Source: Taudactylus pleione (Eukaryota > Chordata > Amphibia > Anura > Myobatrachidae). Taken from it: a stretch of DNA of 64,000 nt. Below, piece by piece: positions 13,601 to 26,197 of this stretch. Every line of letters starts with the position of its first letter. Position 1 is the first letter of the stretch. The stretch is taken from contig JAUIMM010000718.1 in NCBI GenBank assembly GCA_031769625.1, forward strand, positions 1-64,000, in the 5' to 3' direction. The notes under the pieces are model-generated. The model was given only the letters and a program-made list of their open reading frames with translations, was not told where the DNA came from and made no database searches. A program made the translations under genes and the position numbers.

Positions 13601-16600
13601 TTAAATGCAACATGGGAGAAAAAACATTTCACATCACATTTGTGGGTCTTGGTCTTCAACACAATCTGTTACATTTTGAGCTGTCTGTGTTTGCTACTAG
13701 AGGAGTTATCACAAAGTATGCATTATTGTTATTTACATTGGTTTCAATGCATTTTGGCCTAAAACGAGCATTTGCTGTTTTCTCTTAAAAGCAACATTGG
13801 AGAATAACCTATTTCACATCACATTTGTGGGTCTTGGTCTTCAACACAATCTGTGAAATTTTGAGCTGTCTGTGTTTGCTACAAGAGGAGTTATCACAAA
13901 GTATGCATTATTGTTATTTACATTGGTTTCAATGCATTTTGGTCTAAAAAAGCATTTGCTGTTTTCTCTTAAATATAAAATGGGAGAAAAACCATTTCAC
14001 ATCACATTTGTGGGTCTTGGTCTTCAACACAATCTGTGAAATTTTGAGCTGTCTGTGTTTGCAACAAGAGGAGATATCACAAAGTATGCGCTTTTGTTGT
14101 TTCCATTGGTTTCAATGCATTTTGGCCTAAAACGAGCATTTGCTGTTTTCTCTTAAACACAAGATGGGATAAAAACCATTTCACATCACATTTGTGGGTC
14201 TTAGTCTTCAACACAATCTGTGAAATTTTGAGCTGTCTGTGTTTGCTACTAGAGGAGTTATCACAAAGTCTGCATTATTGTTGTTTACATCGCTTTCAAT
14301 GCATTTTGGCCAAAAACGAGCATTTGCTGTTTTCTCTTAAAAGCAACATGGGAGAAAAACCATTTCACATCACATTTGTGGGTCTTGGTCTTCAACACAA
14401 TCTGTGAAATTATGAGCTGTCTGTGTTTGCTACAAGAGGAGATATCACAAAGTATACACTTCAGTTTCCATTGTTTTCAATGCATTTTGGCCTAAAATGA
14501 GCATTTGCTGTTTTCTGTTAAACACAACATGGGAGAAAAACCATTTCACATAATGTTTGTGGGTCATGGTCTTCAATACAATCTGGGAAATTTTGAGCTG
14601 TCTGTGTTTGCTACAAGAGGAGATTTTACAAAGTATGCGCTTTTGTTGTTTCCATTGGTTTCAATGCATTTTGGTCTTAAAAAAGCATTTGCTGTTTTCT
14701 CTTAAATGCAACATGGGAGAAAAACAATTTGACATCACATTTGTGGGTCTTGGTCTTCAACACAATCTGTGAAATTTTGAGCTGTCTGTGTTTGCTGCAA
14801 GAGGAGATATCACAAAGTATGCATTATTGTTGTTTACATTGCTTTCAAAGCATTTTGGCCTAAAATGAGCATTTGCTGTTTTCTCTTAAAAGCAACATGG
14901 GAGAAAAAACATTTCACATCACATTTGTGGGTCTTGGTCTTCAACACAATCTGTGAAATTTTGAGCTGTCTGTGTTTGCTACAAGAGAAAATATCACAAA
15001 GTATACGCTTTTGTTTCCATTGGTTTCAACGCATTTTGGTCTAAAATGAGCATTTGCTCTTTTCTCTTAAATGCAACATGGGAGAAAAACCATTTCACAT
15101 CACACTTGTGGGTCTTGGTCTTCAACACAATCTGAGAAATTTTGAGCTGTCTGTGTTTGCTACAAGAGGAGTTATCACAAAGTATGCATTATTGTTGTTT
15201 ACATTGCTTTCAATGCATTTTGGCCTAAAACGAGCATTTGCTGTTTTCTCTTAAAAGCAACATGGGAGAAAAACCATTTCACATCACATTTGTGGGTCTT
15301 GGTCTTCAACACAATCTGTGAAATTTTGAGCTGTCTGTGTTTGCTACAAGAGGAGATATCACAAAGTATACGCTTTTGTTTCCATTGGTTTCAATGCATT
15401 TTGGTCTAAAACGAGCATTTGCTCTTTTCTCTTAAACGCAACATGGGAGAAAAACCATTTCACATAACGTTTGTGGTTCTTGGTCTTCAATACAATCTGT
15501 GAAATTTTGAGCTGTCTGTGTTTGCTACAAGAGGAGATATCACAAAGTATGCGCTTTTGTTGTTTCCACTGGTTTCAATGCATTTTGGCCTTAAAAAAGC
15601 ATTTGCTGTTTTCTCTTAAATGCAACATGGGAGAAAAACAATTTGACATCACATTTGTGGGTCTTGGTCTTCAACACAATCTGTGAAATTTTGAGCTGTC
15701 TGTGTTTGCTACAAGAGGAGATATCACAAAGTATGCGCTTTTGTTGTTTCCACTGGTTTCAATGCATTTTGGACTTAAATGAGCATTTGTTGTTTTCTCT
15801 TAAACGCAACATGGGAGAAAAAACATTTCACATCACATTTGTGGGTCTTGGTCTTCAACACAATCTGTTACATTTTGAGCTGTCTGTGTTTGCTACTAGA
15901 GGAGTTATCACAAAGTATGCATTATTGTTATTTACATTGGTTTCAATGCATTTTGGCCTAAAACGAGCATTTGCTGTTTTCTCTTAAAAGCAACATTGGA
16001 GAATAACCTATTTCACATCACATTTGTGGGTCTTGGTCTTCAACACAATCTGTGAAATTTTGAGCTGTCTGTGTTTGCTACAAGAGGAGTTATCACAAAG
16101 TATGCATTATTGTTATTTACATTGGTTTCAATGCATTTTGGTCTAAAAAAGCATTTGCTGTTTTCTCTTAAATATAAAATGGGAGAAAAACCATTTCACA
16201 TCACATTTGTGGGTCTTGGTCTTCAACACAATCTGTGAAATTTTGAGCTGTCTGTGTTTGCAACAAGAGGAGATATCACAAAGTATGCGCTTTTGTTGTT
16301 TCCATTGGTTTCAATGCATTTTGGCCTAAAACGAGCATTTGCTGTTTTCTCTTAAACACAAGATGGGATAAAAACCATTTCACATCACATTTGTGGGTCT
16401 TAGTCTTCAACACAATCTGTGAAATTTTGAGCTGTCTGTGTTTGCTACTAGAGGAGTTATCACAAAGTCTGCATTATTGTTGTTTACATCGCTTTCAATG
16501 CATTTTGGCCAAAAACGAGCATTTGCTGTTTTCTCTTAAAAGCAACATGGGAGAAAAACCATTTCACATCACATTTGTGGGTCTTGGTCTTCAACACAAT

Positions 16601-19600
16601 CTGTGAAATTATGAGCTGTCTGTGTTTGCTACAAGAGGAGATATCACAAAGTATACACTTTAGTTTCCATTGTTTTCAATGCATTTTGGTCTAAAACGAG
16701 CATTTGCTCTTTTCTCTTAAACACAACATGGGAGAAAAACCATTTCACATCACATTTGTGGGTCTTGGTCTTCAACACAATCTGTGAAATTTTGAGCTGT
16801 CTGTGTTTGCTACAAGAGGAGTTATCAGAAAGAATGCATTATTGTTGTTTACATTGGTTTCAATGCATTTTGGCCTAAAACGAGCATTTGCTGTTTTCTC
16901 TTAAAAGCAACATGGGAGAAAAACCATTCCACATCACATTTGTGGATCTTGGTCTTCAACACAATCTGTGAAATTTTGTGCTGTCTGTGTTTGCTTCAAG
17001 AGGAAATATCACAAAGATTGTGCTTTTTGTTGTTTCCATTGGTTTCAATGCATTTTGGCATAAAATGAGCATTTGCTGTATTCTGTTAAACACAACATGG
17101 GAGAAAAACCATTTCACATAACGTTTGAGGGTCTTGGTCTTCAATACAATCTGTGAAATTTTGAGCTGTCTGTGTTTGCTACAAGAGGAGATATCACAAA
17201 GTATGCGCTTTTGTTTTTTCCATTGGTTTCAATGCAATTCGGCCTAAAATGAGCATTTGCTGTTTTTTGTTAAACACAACATGGGAGAAAAACCATTTCA
17301 CATAACGTTTGTGGGTCTTGGTCTTCAATACAATCTGTGAAATTTTGAGCTGTCTGTGTTTGCTACAAGAGGAGATATCACAAAGTATGCGCTTTTGTTT
17401 TTTCCATTGGTTTCAATGCAATTCGGCCTAAAATGAGCATTTGCTGTTTTTTGTTAAACACAACATGGGAGAAAAACCATTTCACATAACGTTTGTGGGT
17501 CTTGGTCTTCAATACAATCTGTGAAATTTTGAGCTGTCTGTGTTTGCTACAAGAGGAGATATCACAAAGTATGCACTTTTGTTGTTTCCATTGGTTTCAA
17601 TGCATTTTGGACTTAAATGAGCATTTGTTGTTTTTTCTTAAAACGCAACATGGGAGAAAAACCATTTCACATCACATTTGTGGGTATTGGTCTTCAACAC
17701 AATCTGTGAAATTTTGAGCTGTCTGTGTTTGCTACAAGAGGAGTTATCACAAAGTATGTATTTTTGTTGTTTACTTTGGTTTCAAAGCATTTTGGCGTAA
17801 AACGAGCATTTGCTGTTTTCTCTTAAAAGCAACATGGGAGAAAAACCATTTCATATCACATTTGTGGGTCTTGGTCTTCAACACAACCTGTGAAATTTTG
17901 AGCTGTCTGTGTTTGCTACAAGAGAAAATATCACAAAGTATACGCTTTTGTTTCCATTGGTTTCAATGCATTTTGGCCTTAAAAAAGCATTTGCTGTTTT
18001 CTCTTAAACGCAACATGGGAGAAAAACAATTTGACATCACATTTGTGGGTCTTGGTCTTCAACACAATCTGTGAAATTTTGAGCTGTCTGTGTTTGCTAC
18101 AAGAGGAGATATCACAAAGTATACGCTTTTGTTTCCATTGGTTTCAATGCATTTTGGTCTAAAACGAGCATTTGCTCTTTTCTCTTAAATGCAACATGGG
18201 AGAAAAACCATTTCACATCACATTTGTGGGTCTTGGTCTTCAACACAATCTGTGAAATTTTGAGCTGTCTGTGTTTGCTACAAGAGGAGTTATCAGAAAG
18301 AATGCATTATTGTTGTTTACATTGCTTTCAATGCATTTTGGCCTAAAACGAGCATTTGCTGTTTTCTCTTAAAAGCAACATGGGAGAAAAACCATTTCAC
18401 ATCACATTTGTGGGTCTTGGTCTTCAACACAATCTGTGAAATTTTGAGCTGTCTGTGTTTGCTACAAGAGGAGTTATCACAAAGTATGCATTATTGTTGT
18501 TTACATTGGTTTCAAAGCATTTTGGCCTAAAACGAGCATTTGCTGTTTTCTCTTAAATGCAACATGGGAGAAAAACCATTTCACATCACATTTGTGGGTC
18601 TTGGTCTTCAACACAATCTGTGAAATTTTGAGCTGTCTGTGTTTGCTACAAGATGAGATATCACAAAGTATGCGCTTTTGTTGTTTCCATTGGTTTCAAT
18701 GCATTTTGGCCTAAAATGAGCTTTTGCTGTTTTCTCTTAAACGCAACATGGGAGAAAAACCATTCCACATCACATTTGTGTATCTTGGTCTTCAACACAA
18801 TCTGTGAAATTTTGAGCTGTCTGTGTTTGCTACAAAAGGAATTATCACAAAGATTGTGCTTTTTGTTGTTTCCATTGGTTTCAATGCATTTTGGCCTAAA
18901 ATGAGCATTTGCTGTTTTCTGTAAAACACAACATGGGAGAAAAACCATTTCACATAATGTTTGTGGGGCTTGGTATTCAACACAATCTGTGAAATTTTGA
19001 GCTGTCTGTGTTTGCTACAAGAGGAGATATCACAAAGTATACGCTTTTGTTTCCATTGGTTTCAACGCATTTTGGTCTAAAATGAGCATTTGCTCTTTTC
19101 TCTTAAATGCAACATGGGAGAAAAACCATTTCACATCACATTTGTGGGTCTTGGTCTTCAACACAATATGTGAAATTTTGAGCTGTCAGTGTTTGCTACA
19201 AGAGGAGTTATCAGAAAGAATGCATTAATGTTGTTTACATTGCTATCAATGCATTTTGGCCTAAAATGAGCATTTGCTGTTTTCACTTAAATGCAACATG
19301 GGAGAAAAACCATTCCACATCACATTTGTGGGTCTTGGTCTTCAACACAATCTGTGAAATTTTGAGCTGTCTGTGTTTGCTACAAGAGGAGATATCACAA
19401 AGTATGCGCTTTTGTTGTTTCCATTGGTTTCAATGCATTTTGGACTTAAATGAGCATTTGTTGTTTTCTCTTAAACGCAACATGGGAGAAAAAACATTTC
19501 ACATCACATTTGTGGGTCTTGGTCTTCAACACAATCTGTGAAATTTTGAGCTGTCTGTGTTTGCTGCAAGAGGAGTTATCACAAAGTATGCATTATTGTT

Positions 19601-21100
19601 GTTTACATTGCTTTCAAAGCATTTTGGCCTAAAATGAGCATTTGCTGTTTTCTCTTAACAGCAACTTGGGAGAAAAACCATTTCATATCACATTTGTGGG
19701 TCTTGGTCTTCAACACAATCTGTGAAATTTTGAGCTGTCTGTGTTTGCTACAAGAGGAGATATCACAAAGTATACGCTTTTGTTTCCATTGGTTTCAATG
19801 CATTTTGGTCTAAAACGAGCATTTGCTCTTTTCTCTTAAATGCAACATGGGAGAAAAACCATTTCACATAATGTTTGTGGTTCTTGGTCTTCAATACAAT
19901 CTGTGAAATTTTGAGCTGTCTGTGTTTGCTACAAGAGGAGATATCACAAAGTATGCGCTTTTGTTGTTTCCACTGGTTTCAATGCATTTTGGCCTTAAAA
20001 AAGCATTTGCTGTTTTCTCTTAAACGCAACATGGGAGAAAAACAATTTGACATCACATTTGTGGGTCTTGGTCTTCAACACAATCTGTGAAATTTTGAGC
20101 TGTCTGTGTTTGCTACAAGAGGAGATATCACAAAGTATGCGCTTTTGTTGTTTCCACTGGTTTCAATGCATTTTGGACTTAAATGAGCATTTGTTGTTTT
20201 CTCTTAAACGCAACATGGGAGAAAAAACATTTCACATCACATTTGTGGGTCTTGGTCTTCAACACAATCTGTTACATTTTGAGCTGTCTGTGTTTGCTAC
20301 AAGAGGAGTTATCACAAAGTATGCATTATTGTTATTTACATTGGTTTCAATGCATTTTGGCCTAAAACGAGCATTTGCTGTTTTCTCTTAAAAGCAACAT
20401 TGGAGAATAACCTATTTCACATCACATTTGTGGGTCTTGGTCTTCAACACAATCTGTGAAATTTTGAGCTGTCTGTGTTTGCTACAAGAGGAGTTATCAC
20501 AAAGTATGCATTATTGTTATTTACATTGGTTTCAATGCATTTTGGTCTAAAAAAGCATTTGCTGTTTTCTCTTAAATATAAAATGGGAGAAAAACCATTT
20601 CACATCACATTTGTGGGTCTTGGTCTTCAACACAATCTGTGAAATTTTGAGCTGTCTGTGTTTGCAACAAGAGGAGATATCACAAAGTATGCGCTTTTGT
20701 TGTTTCCATTGGTTTCAATGCATTTTGGCCTAAAACGAGCATTTGCTGTTTTCTCTTAAACACAAGATGGGATAAAAACCATTTCACATCACATCTGTGG
20801 GTCTTAGTCTTCAACACAATCTGTGAAATTTTGAGCTGTCTGTGTTTGCTACTAGAGGAGTTATCACAAAGTCTGCATTATTGTTGTTTACATCGCTTTC
20901 AATGCATTTTGGCCAAAAACGAGCATTTGCTGTTTTCTCTTAAAAGCAACATGGGAGAAAAACCATTTCACATCACATTTGTGGGTCTTGGTCTTCAACA
21001 CAATCTGTGAAATTATGAGCTGTCTGTGTTTGCTACAAGAGGAGATATCACAAAGTATACACTTTAGTTTCCATTGTTTTCAATGCATTTTGGTCTAAAA
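7700..21100 (+). repeat. Higher-order repeat domain, about 2.2 kb (12-mer) and multiples
   Basis: A rare variant, CTGTTACATTTTG instead of CTGTGAAATTTTG, has TTACATTTTG at 8901, 13669, 15868 and 20272, spacings of 4768, 2199 and 4404 bp. A second rare variant, TTGGAGAATAACC, follows it at about 9028, 13796, 15995 and 20399 with the same spacings. Flanking monomers match in order for about 1.6-2 kb around each. The 4404-bp step is twice 2202, so the basic unit is a 12-monomer block of about 2.2 kb, with larger blocks containing two. Other units between the copies were gained or lost as whole monomers. Confidence 0.88.
17160..17530 (+). repeat. Recent single-monomer tandem duplication
   Basis: A monomer with two private variants, GCGCTTTTGTTTTTTCC and GCAATTCGGCC, occurs twice in direct succession here (TTCG at 17238 and 17422, 184 bp apart). 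The corresponding places in related blocks have it once (TTCG near 10271 and near 21642). The two copies are essentially identical. This accounts for the offset to the 10-kb block growing from 6967 to 7151 bp across this point. Confidence 0.85.
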
Positions 21101-22439
21101 CGAGCATTTGCTCTTTTCTCTTAAACACAACATGGGAGAAAAACCATTTCACATCACATTTGTGGGTCTTGGTCTTCAACACAATTTGTGAAATTTTGAG
21201 CTGTCTGTGTTTGCTACAAGAGGAGTTATCAGAAAGAATGCATTATTGTTGTTTACATTGGTTTCATTGCATTTTGGCCTAAAACGAGCATTTGCTGTTT
21301 TCTCTTAAAAGCAACATGGGAGAAAAACCATTCCACATCACATTTGTGGATCTTGGTCTTCAACACAATCTGTGAAATTTTGTGCTGTCTGTGTTTGCTT
21401 CAAGAGGAAATATCACAAAGATTGTGCTTTTTGTTGTTTCCATTGGTTTCAATGCATTTTGGCCTAAAATGAGCATTTGCTGTATTCTGTTAAACACAAC
21501 ATGGGAGAAAAACCATTTCACATAATGTTTGAGGGTCTTGGTCTTCAATACAATCTGTGAAATTTTGAGCTGTCTGTGTTTGCTACAAGAGGAGATATCA
21601 CAAAGTATGCGCTTTTGTTTTTTCCATTGGTTTCAATGCAATTCGGCCTAAAATGAGCATTTGCTGTTTTTTGTTAAACACAACATGGGAGAAAAACCAT
21701 TTCACATAACGTTTGTGGGTCTTGGTCTTCAATACAATCTGTGAAATTTTGAGCTGTCTGTGTTTGCTACAAGAGGAGATATCACAAAGTATGCGCTTTT
21801 GTTGTTTCCATTGGTTTCAATGCATTTTGGACTTAAATGAGCATTTGTTGTTTTTTCTTAAAACGCAACATGGGAGAAAAACCATTTCACATCACATTTG
21901 TGGGTATTGGTCTTCAACACAATCTGTGAAATTTTGAGCTGTCTGTGTTTGCTACAAGAGGAGTTATCACAAAGTATGTATTTTTGTTGTTTACTTTGGT
22001 TTCAAAGCATTTTGGCCTAAAACGAGCATTTGCTGTTTTCTCTTAAAAGCAACATGTGAGAAAAACCATTTCTTATCACATTTGTGGGTCTTGGTCTTCA
22101 ACACAACCTGTGAAATTTTGAGCTGTCTGTGTTTGCTACAAGAGAAAATATCACAAAGTATACGCTTTTGTTTCCATTGGTTTCAACGCATTTTGGTCTA
22201 AAACGAGCATTTGCTCTTTTCTCTTAAATGCAACATGGGAGAAAAACCATTTCACATCACACTTGTGGGTCTTGGTCTTCAACACAATCTGTGAAATTTT
22301 GAGCTGTCTGTGTTTGCTACAAGAGGAGTTATCACAAAGTATGCATTATTGTTGTTTACATTGCTTTCAATGCATTTTGGCCTAAAACAAGCATTTGCTA
22401 TTTTCTCTTAAAAGCAACATGGGATAAAAACCATTTCAC

Positions 22440-25387
22440 ATCACATTTGTGGGTCTTGGTCTTCAATACAATCTGTGAAATTTTGAGCTGTCTGTGTTTG
22501 CTACAAGATGAGATATCACAAAGTATGCGCTTTTGTTGTTTCCATTGGTTTCAATGCATTTTGGCCGAAAATGAGCATTTGCTGTTTTCTCTTAAACGCA
22601 ACATGGGAGAAAAACCATTCCACATCACATTTGTGAATCTTGGTCTTCAACACAATCTGTGAAATTTTGAGCTGTCTGTGTTTGCTACAAGAGGAAATAT
22701 CACAAAGATTGTGCTTTTTGTTGTTTCCATTGGTTTCAATGCATTTTGGCCTAAAATGAGCATTTGCTGGTTTCTGTTAAACACAACATGGGAGAAAAAC
22801 CATTTCACATAACGTTTGTGGGTCTTGGTCTTCAATACAATCTGTGAAATTTTGAGCTGTCTGTGTTTGCTACAAGAGGAGATATCACAAAGTATGCGCT
22901 TTTGTTGTTTCCATTGGTTTCAAAGCATTTTGGACTAAAATGAGCATTTGCTGTTTTCTGTTAAACACAGCATGGGAGAAAAACCATTTCACATAACATT
23001 TGTGGGTCTTGGTCTTCAACACAATCTGTGAAATTTTGAGCTGTCTGTGTTTGCTACAAGAGGAGATATCACAAAGAATGCGCTTTTCTTGTTTCCATTG
23101 TTTTCAATGCATTTTGGACTTAAATGAGCATTTGTTGTTTTTTCTTAAAACGCAACATGGGATAAAAACCATTTCACATCACATTTCTGGGTATTGGTCT
23201 TCAACACAATGTGTGAAATTTTGAGCTGTCTGTGTTTGCTACAAGAGGAGATATCACAAAGTATACGCTTTTGTTTCCATTGGTTTCAACGCATTTTGGT
23301 CTAAAACGAGCATTTGCTCTTTTCTCTTAAATGCAACATGGGAGAAAAACCATTTCAAATCACATTTGTGGGTCTTGGTCTTCAACACAATCTGTGAAAT
23401 TTTGAGCTGTCTGTGTTTGCTACAAGAGGAGTTATCACAAAGTATGCATTATTGTTGTTTACATTGCTTTCAATGCATTTTGGCCTAAAACGAGCATTTG
23501 CTGTTTTCTCTTAAAATCAACATGGGAGAAAAACCATTTCACATCACATTTGTGGGTCTTGGTCTTCAACACAATCTGTGAAATTTTGAGCTGTCTGTGT
23601 TTGCTACAAGAGGAGATATCACAAAGTATACGCTTTTGTTTCCATTGGTTTCAATGCATTTTGGTCTAAAATGAGCATTTGCTCTTTTCTCTTAAACGCA
23701 ACTTGGGAGAAAAACCATTTCACATCACATTTGTGGGTCTTGGTCTTCAACACAGTCTGTGAAATTTTGAGCTGTCTGTGTTTGCTACAAGATGAGATAT
23801 CACAAAGTATGCGCTTTTGTTGTTTCCATTGGTTTCAATGCATTTTGGCCGAAAATGAGCATTTACTGTTTTCTCTTAAACGCAACATGGGAGAAAAACC
23901 ATTCCACATCACATTTGTGAATCTTGGTCTTCAACACAATCTGTGAAATTTTGAGCTGTCTGTGTTTGCTACAAGAGGAGATATCACAAAGAATGCGCTT
24001 TTCTTGTTTCCATTGGTTTCAATGCATTTTGGACTTAAATGAGCATTTGTTGTTTTTTCTTAAAACGCAACATGGGATAAAAACCATTTCACATCACATT
24101 TGTGGGTATTGGTCTTCAACACAATGTGTGAAATTTTGAGCTGTCTGTGTTTGCTACAAGAGGAGATATCACAAAGTATGCGCTTTTGTTGTTTCCATTG
24201 GTTTCATTGCATTTTGGACTTAAAAGAGCATTTGTTGTTTTCTCTTAAACGCAACATGGGAGAAAAAACATTTCACATCACATTTGTGGGACTAGGTCTT
24301 CAACACAATCTGTGAAATTTTGAGCTGTCTGTGTTTGCTACAAGAGGAGATTTCACAAAGTATACGCTTTTGTTTCCATTGGTTTCAATGCATTTTGGTC
24401 TAAAACGAGCATTTGCTCTTTTCTCTTAAACGCAACATGGGAGAAAAACAATTTCACATCACTTTTGTGGGTCTTGGTCTTCAACACAATCTGTATAATT
24501 TTGTGCTGTCTGTGTTTGCTACAAGAGGAGATATCACAAATATTGCGCTTTTTGGAGTTTCCATTGGTTTCAATGTATATTGACCTAAAATGAGCATTTG
24601 CTGTTTTCTGTTAAACACAACTTGGGAGAAAAACCATTTCACATCACATTTGTGGGTCTTGGTCTTCAACACAATCTGTGAAATTTTGAGCTGTCTGTGT
24701 TTGCTACAAGAGGAGATATCACAAACTATACGCTTTTGTTTCCATTGGTTTCAATGCATTTTGGTCTAAAATGAGCATTTGCTCTTTTCTCTTAAACGCA
24801 ACATGGGAGAAAAACCATTTCTCATCACATTTGTGGGTCTTGGTCTTCAACACAGTCTGTGAAATTATGAGCTGTCTGTGTTTGCTACAAGAGGAGATAT
24901 CACAAAGTATGCGCTTTTTTTGTTTCCATTGGTTTCAAAGCATTTTGGCCTAAAACGAGCATTTGCTGTTTTCTCTTAAATGCAACATGGGAGAAAAACC
25001 ATTTCACATCACATTTGAGGGTCTTGGTCTTCAACACAATCTCTGAAATTTTGAGCTGTCTGTGTTTGCTACTAGAGGAGATATCACAAAGTATGCGCTT
25101 TTGTTGTTTCCATTGGTTTCAATGCATTTTGGCCTTAAAAAAGCATTTGCTGTTTTCTCTTAAATGCAACATGGGAGAAAAACAATTTGACATCACATTT
25201 GTGGGTCTTGGTCTTCAACACAATCTGTGAAATTTTGAGCTGTCTGTGTTTGCTACAAGAGGAGATATCACAAACTATACGCTTTTGTTTCCATTGGTTT
25301 CAATGCATTTTGGTCTAAAATAAGCATTTGCTCTATTCTCTTAAACGCAACATGGGAGAAAAACCATTTCACATCACATTTGTGGGT
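22440..25387 (+). repeat. Satellite segment of the right-hand composition, left of the retrotransposon
   Basis: From about 22.4 kb the monomer mix changes to that seen right of the retrotransposon. The stretch at about 24100-24950 matches about 40876-41730 at an offset of 16776 bp, including a rare monomer with CACAAATATTGCGCTTTTTG and a nearby GTTTCAATGTATATTGACC variant. That rare type is absent from 1-24 kb and is present at about 41300, 46250, 51950, 54320, 57080, 61100 and 63670. The retrotransposon therefore interrupts one satellite domain rather than marking its edge. Confidence 0.75.
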
Positions 25388-25392
25388 AATGC
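25380..25392. other. Left insertion junction (3' end of the LINE)
   Basis: Satellite is intact up to TTGTGGGT ending at 25387, where monomers normally continue CTTGGTCTTCAAC. Here the sequence switches to AATGCTTTTTTATT, the LINE 3' end in reverse complement. One base of ambiguity remains, because some monomers read GTGGGTATTGG and would also match 25388. A matching uninterrupted site is visible at about 47108-47130. Confidence 0.85.
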
Positions 25393-25813
25393 TTTTTTAT
25401 TAAAATCTTGCAACGCATGAATAAATAAATAATACATAAAATTTGCATTGCGAAACAATAAGCTTGCTACATACAAAGGATCAAGATGTCAAATATACAG
25501 GATAATATCCTCATCATAATAATTAAACATTATTAGAAAACACAGAACCTCATTCACGCCACTCATTCTTACCACCCAGACGAGACAGAGTGCCAACAAC
25601 ACCTCCACCAAACTATCTATATTCAAAATTAACCCCCGACCCTGAGCTACCTATCACCAACACTAACTCCATATCAGCATAGAGAAAATAAGCTGAGCTG
25701 CTTAGGCATATGTAAAACCATTCTTCAAAACGAAACAAAGTCCAAAAAACTACCCGAAAAATGTGAAAGAACAGGAAGCACCAGTATGAACGGAAGAGGC
25801 TGTCAGCCACCCA
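25388..25813 (-). other. LINE 3' untranslated region
   Basis: The 426 bp between the ORF2 stop (25814-25816, TAG on the minus strand) and the satellite. It is AT-rich, especially in the last 100 bp, where the minus strand reads a short (ATTT)n-like run followed by AATAAAAAAGCATT at the very end. I see no conserved gene, no stem-loop I can defend and no long poly(A) tail. The open frame at 25613-25810 is simply readable sequence after the ORF2 stop, with no ATG. Confidence 0.8.
25396..25401 (-). terminator. AATAAA polyadenylation signal at the LINE 3' end
   Basis: TTTATT on the + strand is AATAAA on the LINE sense strand, 8 bp before the junction with the satellite. It is the last recognisable element of the retrotransposon. 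The distance to the end is short for a normal cleavage site (commonly 10-30 nt downstream), so the 3' end may be slightly trimmed or the element may use a different end-recognition mode. Confidence 0.6.
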
Positions 25814-26137
25814 CTAAGGGGGTTTCAGGTGTCTCCACCTCCTTGACCACCCAACGGCATCCAACCTCCTCCTGTCCATTTCCATCAGACTTCCAACCTC
25901 ATGAAGAATGAAACGCGCCACCACCTCACAGGGAAGGATTTTACTTCTAGTCGTTACTAAACACCGTGCACTCCACGTGTGATATCTGACCACTAAGCTA
26001 ACTATAAAAATAGTGACCAAATCATAACGCCCAAAACCTTTGAATGCCCCATAAGCCCACTCAGGGTAACTGAGCCCCGAAAGGCACGGGATGCGTAAAG
26101 CGTTTGAGACCCTTCTATAAACTTCGATGTTAAAGGA

Positions 26138-26197
26138 ACATTCACGCAGGAAGTGGTCCATGGTCTCCTCCACCCCCAGACATTCCTCACGTGGACA
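26138..26197 (-). other. ORF2 C-terminal CCHC motif
   Basis: In the C-terminal third of ORF2, Cys, Cys, His and Cys occur in the spacing C-x4-C-x8-H-x4-C (GCPREEC then MDHFLREC). A C-terminal Cys/His motif after the RT is typical of L1/Tx1-type ORF2 proteins and is thought to contact nucleic acid. The first spacing is wider than the common C-x2-3-C. Confidence 0.75.

Larger units (their letters stand above)
1..25387 (+). repeat. Satellite DNA array, left arm (about 184-bp monomers)
   Basis: Uninterrupted head-to-tail repeats. The landmark GAGCTGTCTGTGTTTGCTAC recurs at 93, 275, 456, then (as GTGCTGTC) 641, then 826, 1010 and 1195, so spacings are 181-185 bp. Each monomer has the same order of blocks: a GAGCTGTC block, a TATCACAAAG block, a CATTGGTTTCAATGCATTTTGG block, a GCATTTGCTGTTTTCT block, an AACATGGGAGAAAAACC block and a GGTCTTGGTCTTCAACAC block. 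All copies are in one orientation and no unique DNA lies between them. Short open frames occur throughout, but they are the same stretch read in rotating frames. The function is unknown; long arrays of monomers this size are typical of centromeric or pericentromeric heterochromatin. I do not recognise the family by name. Confidence 0.97.

Noticed and set aside
25613..25810. A 65-codon open frame downstream of ORF2
   Set aside because: It starts with GTG just after the ORF2 TAG in the same frame, in 3' UTR sequence, with no domain. It is read-through sequence, not a gene.
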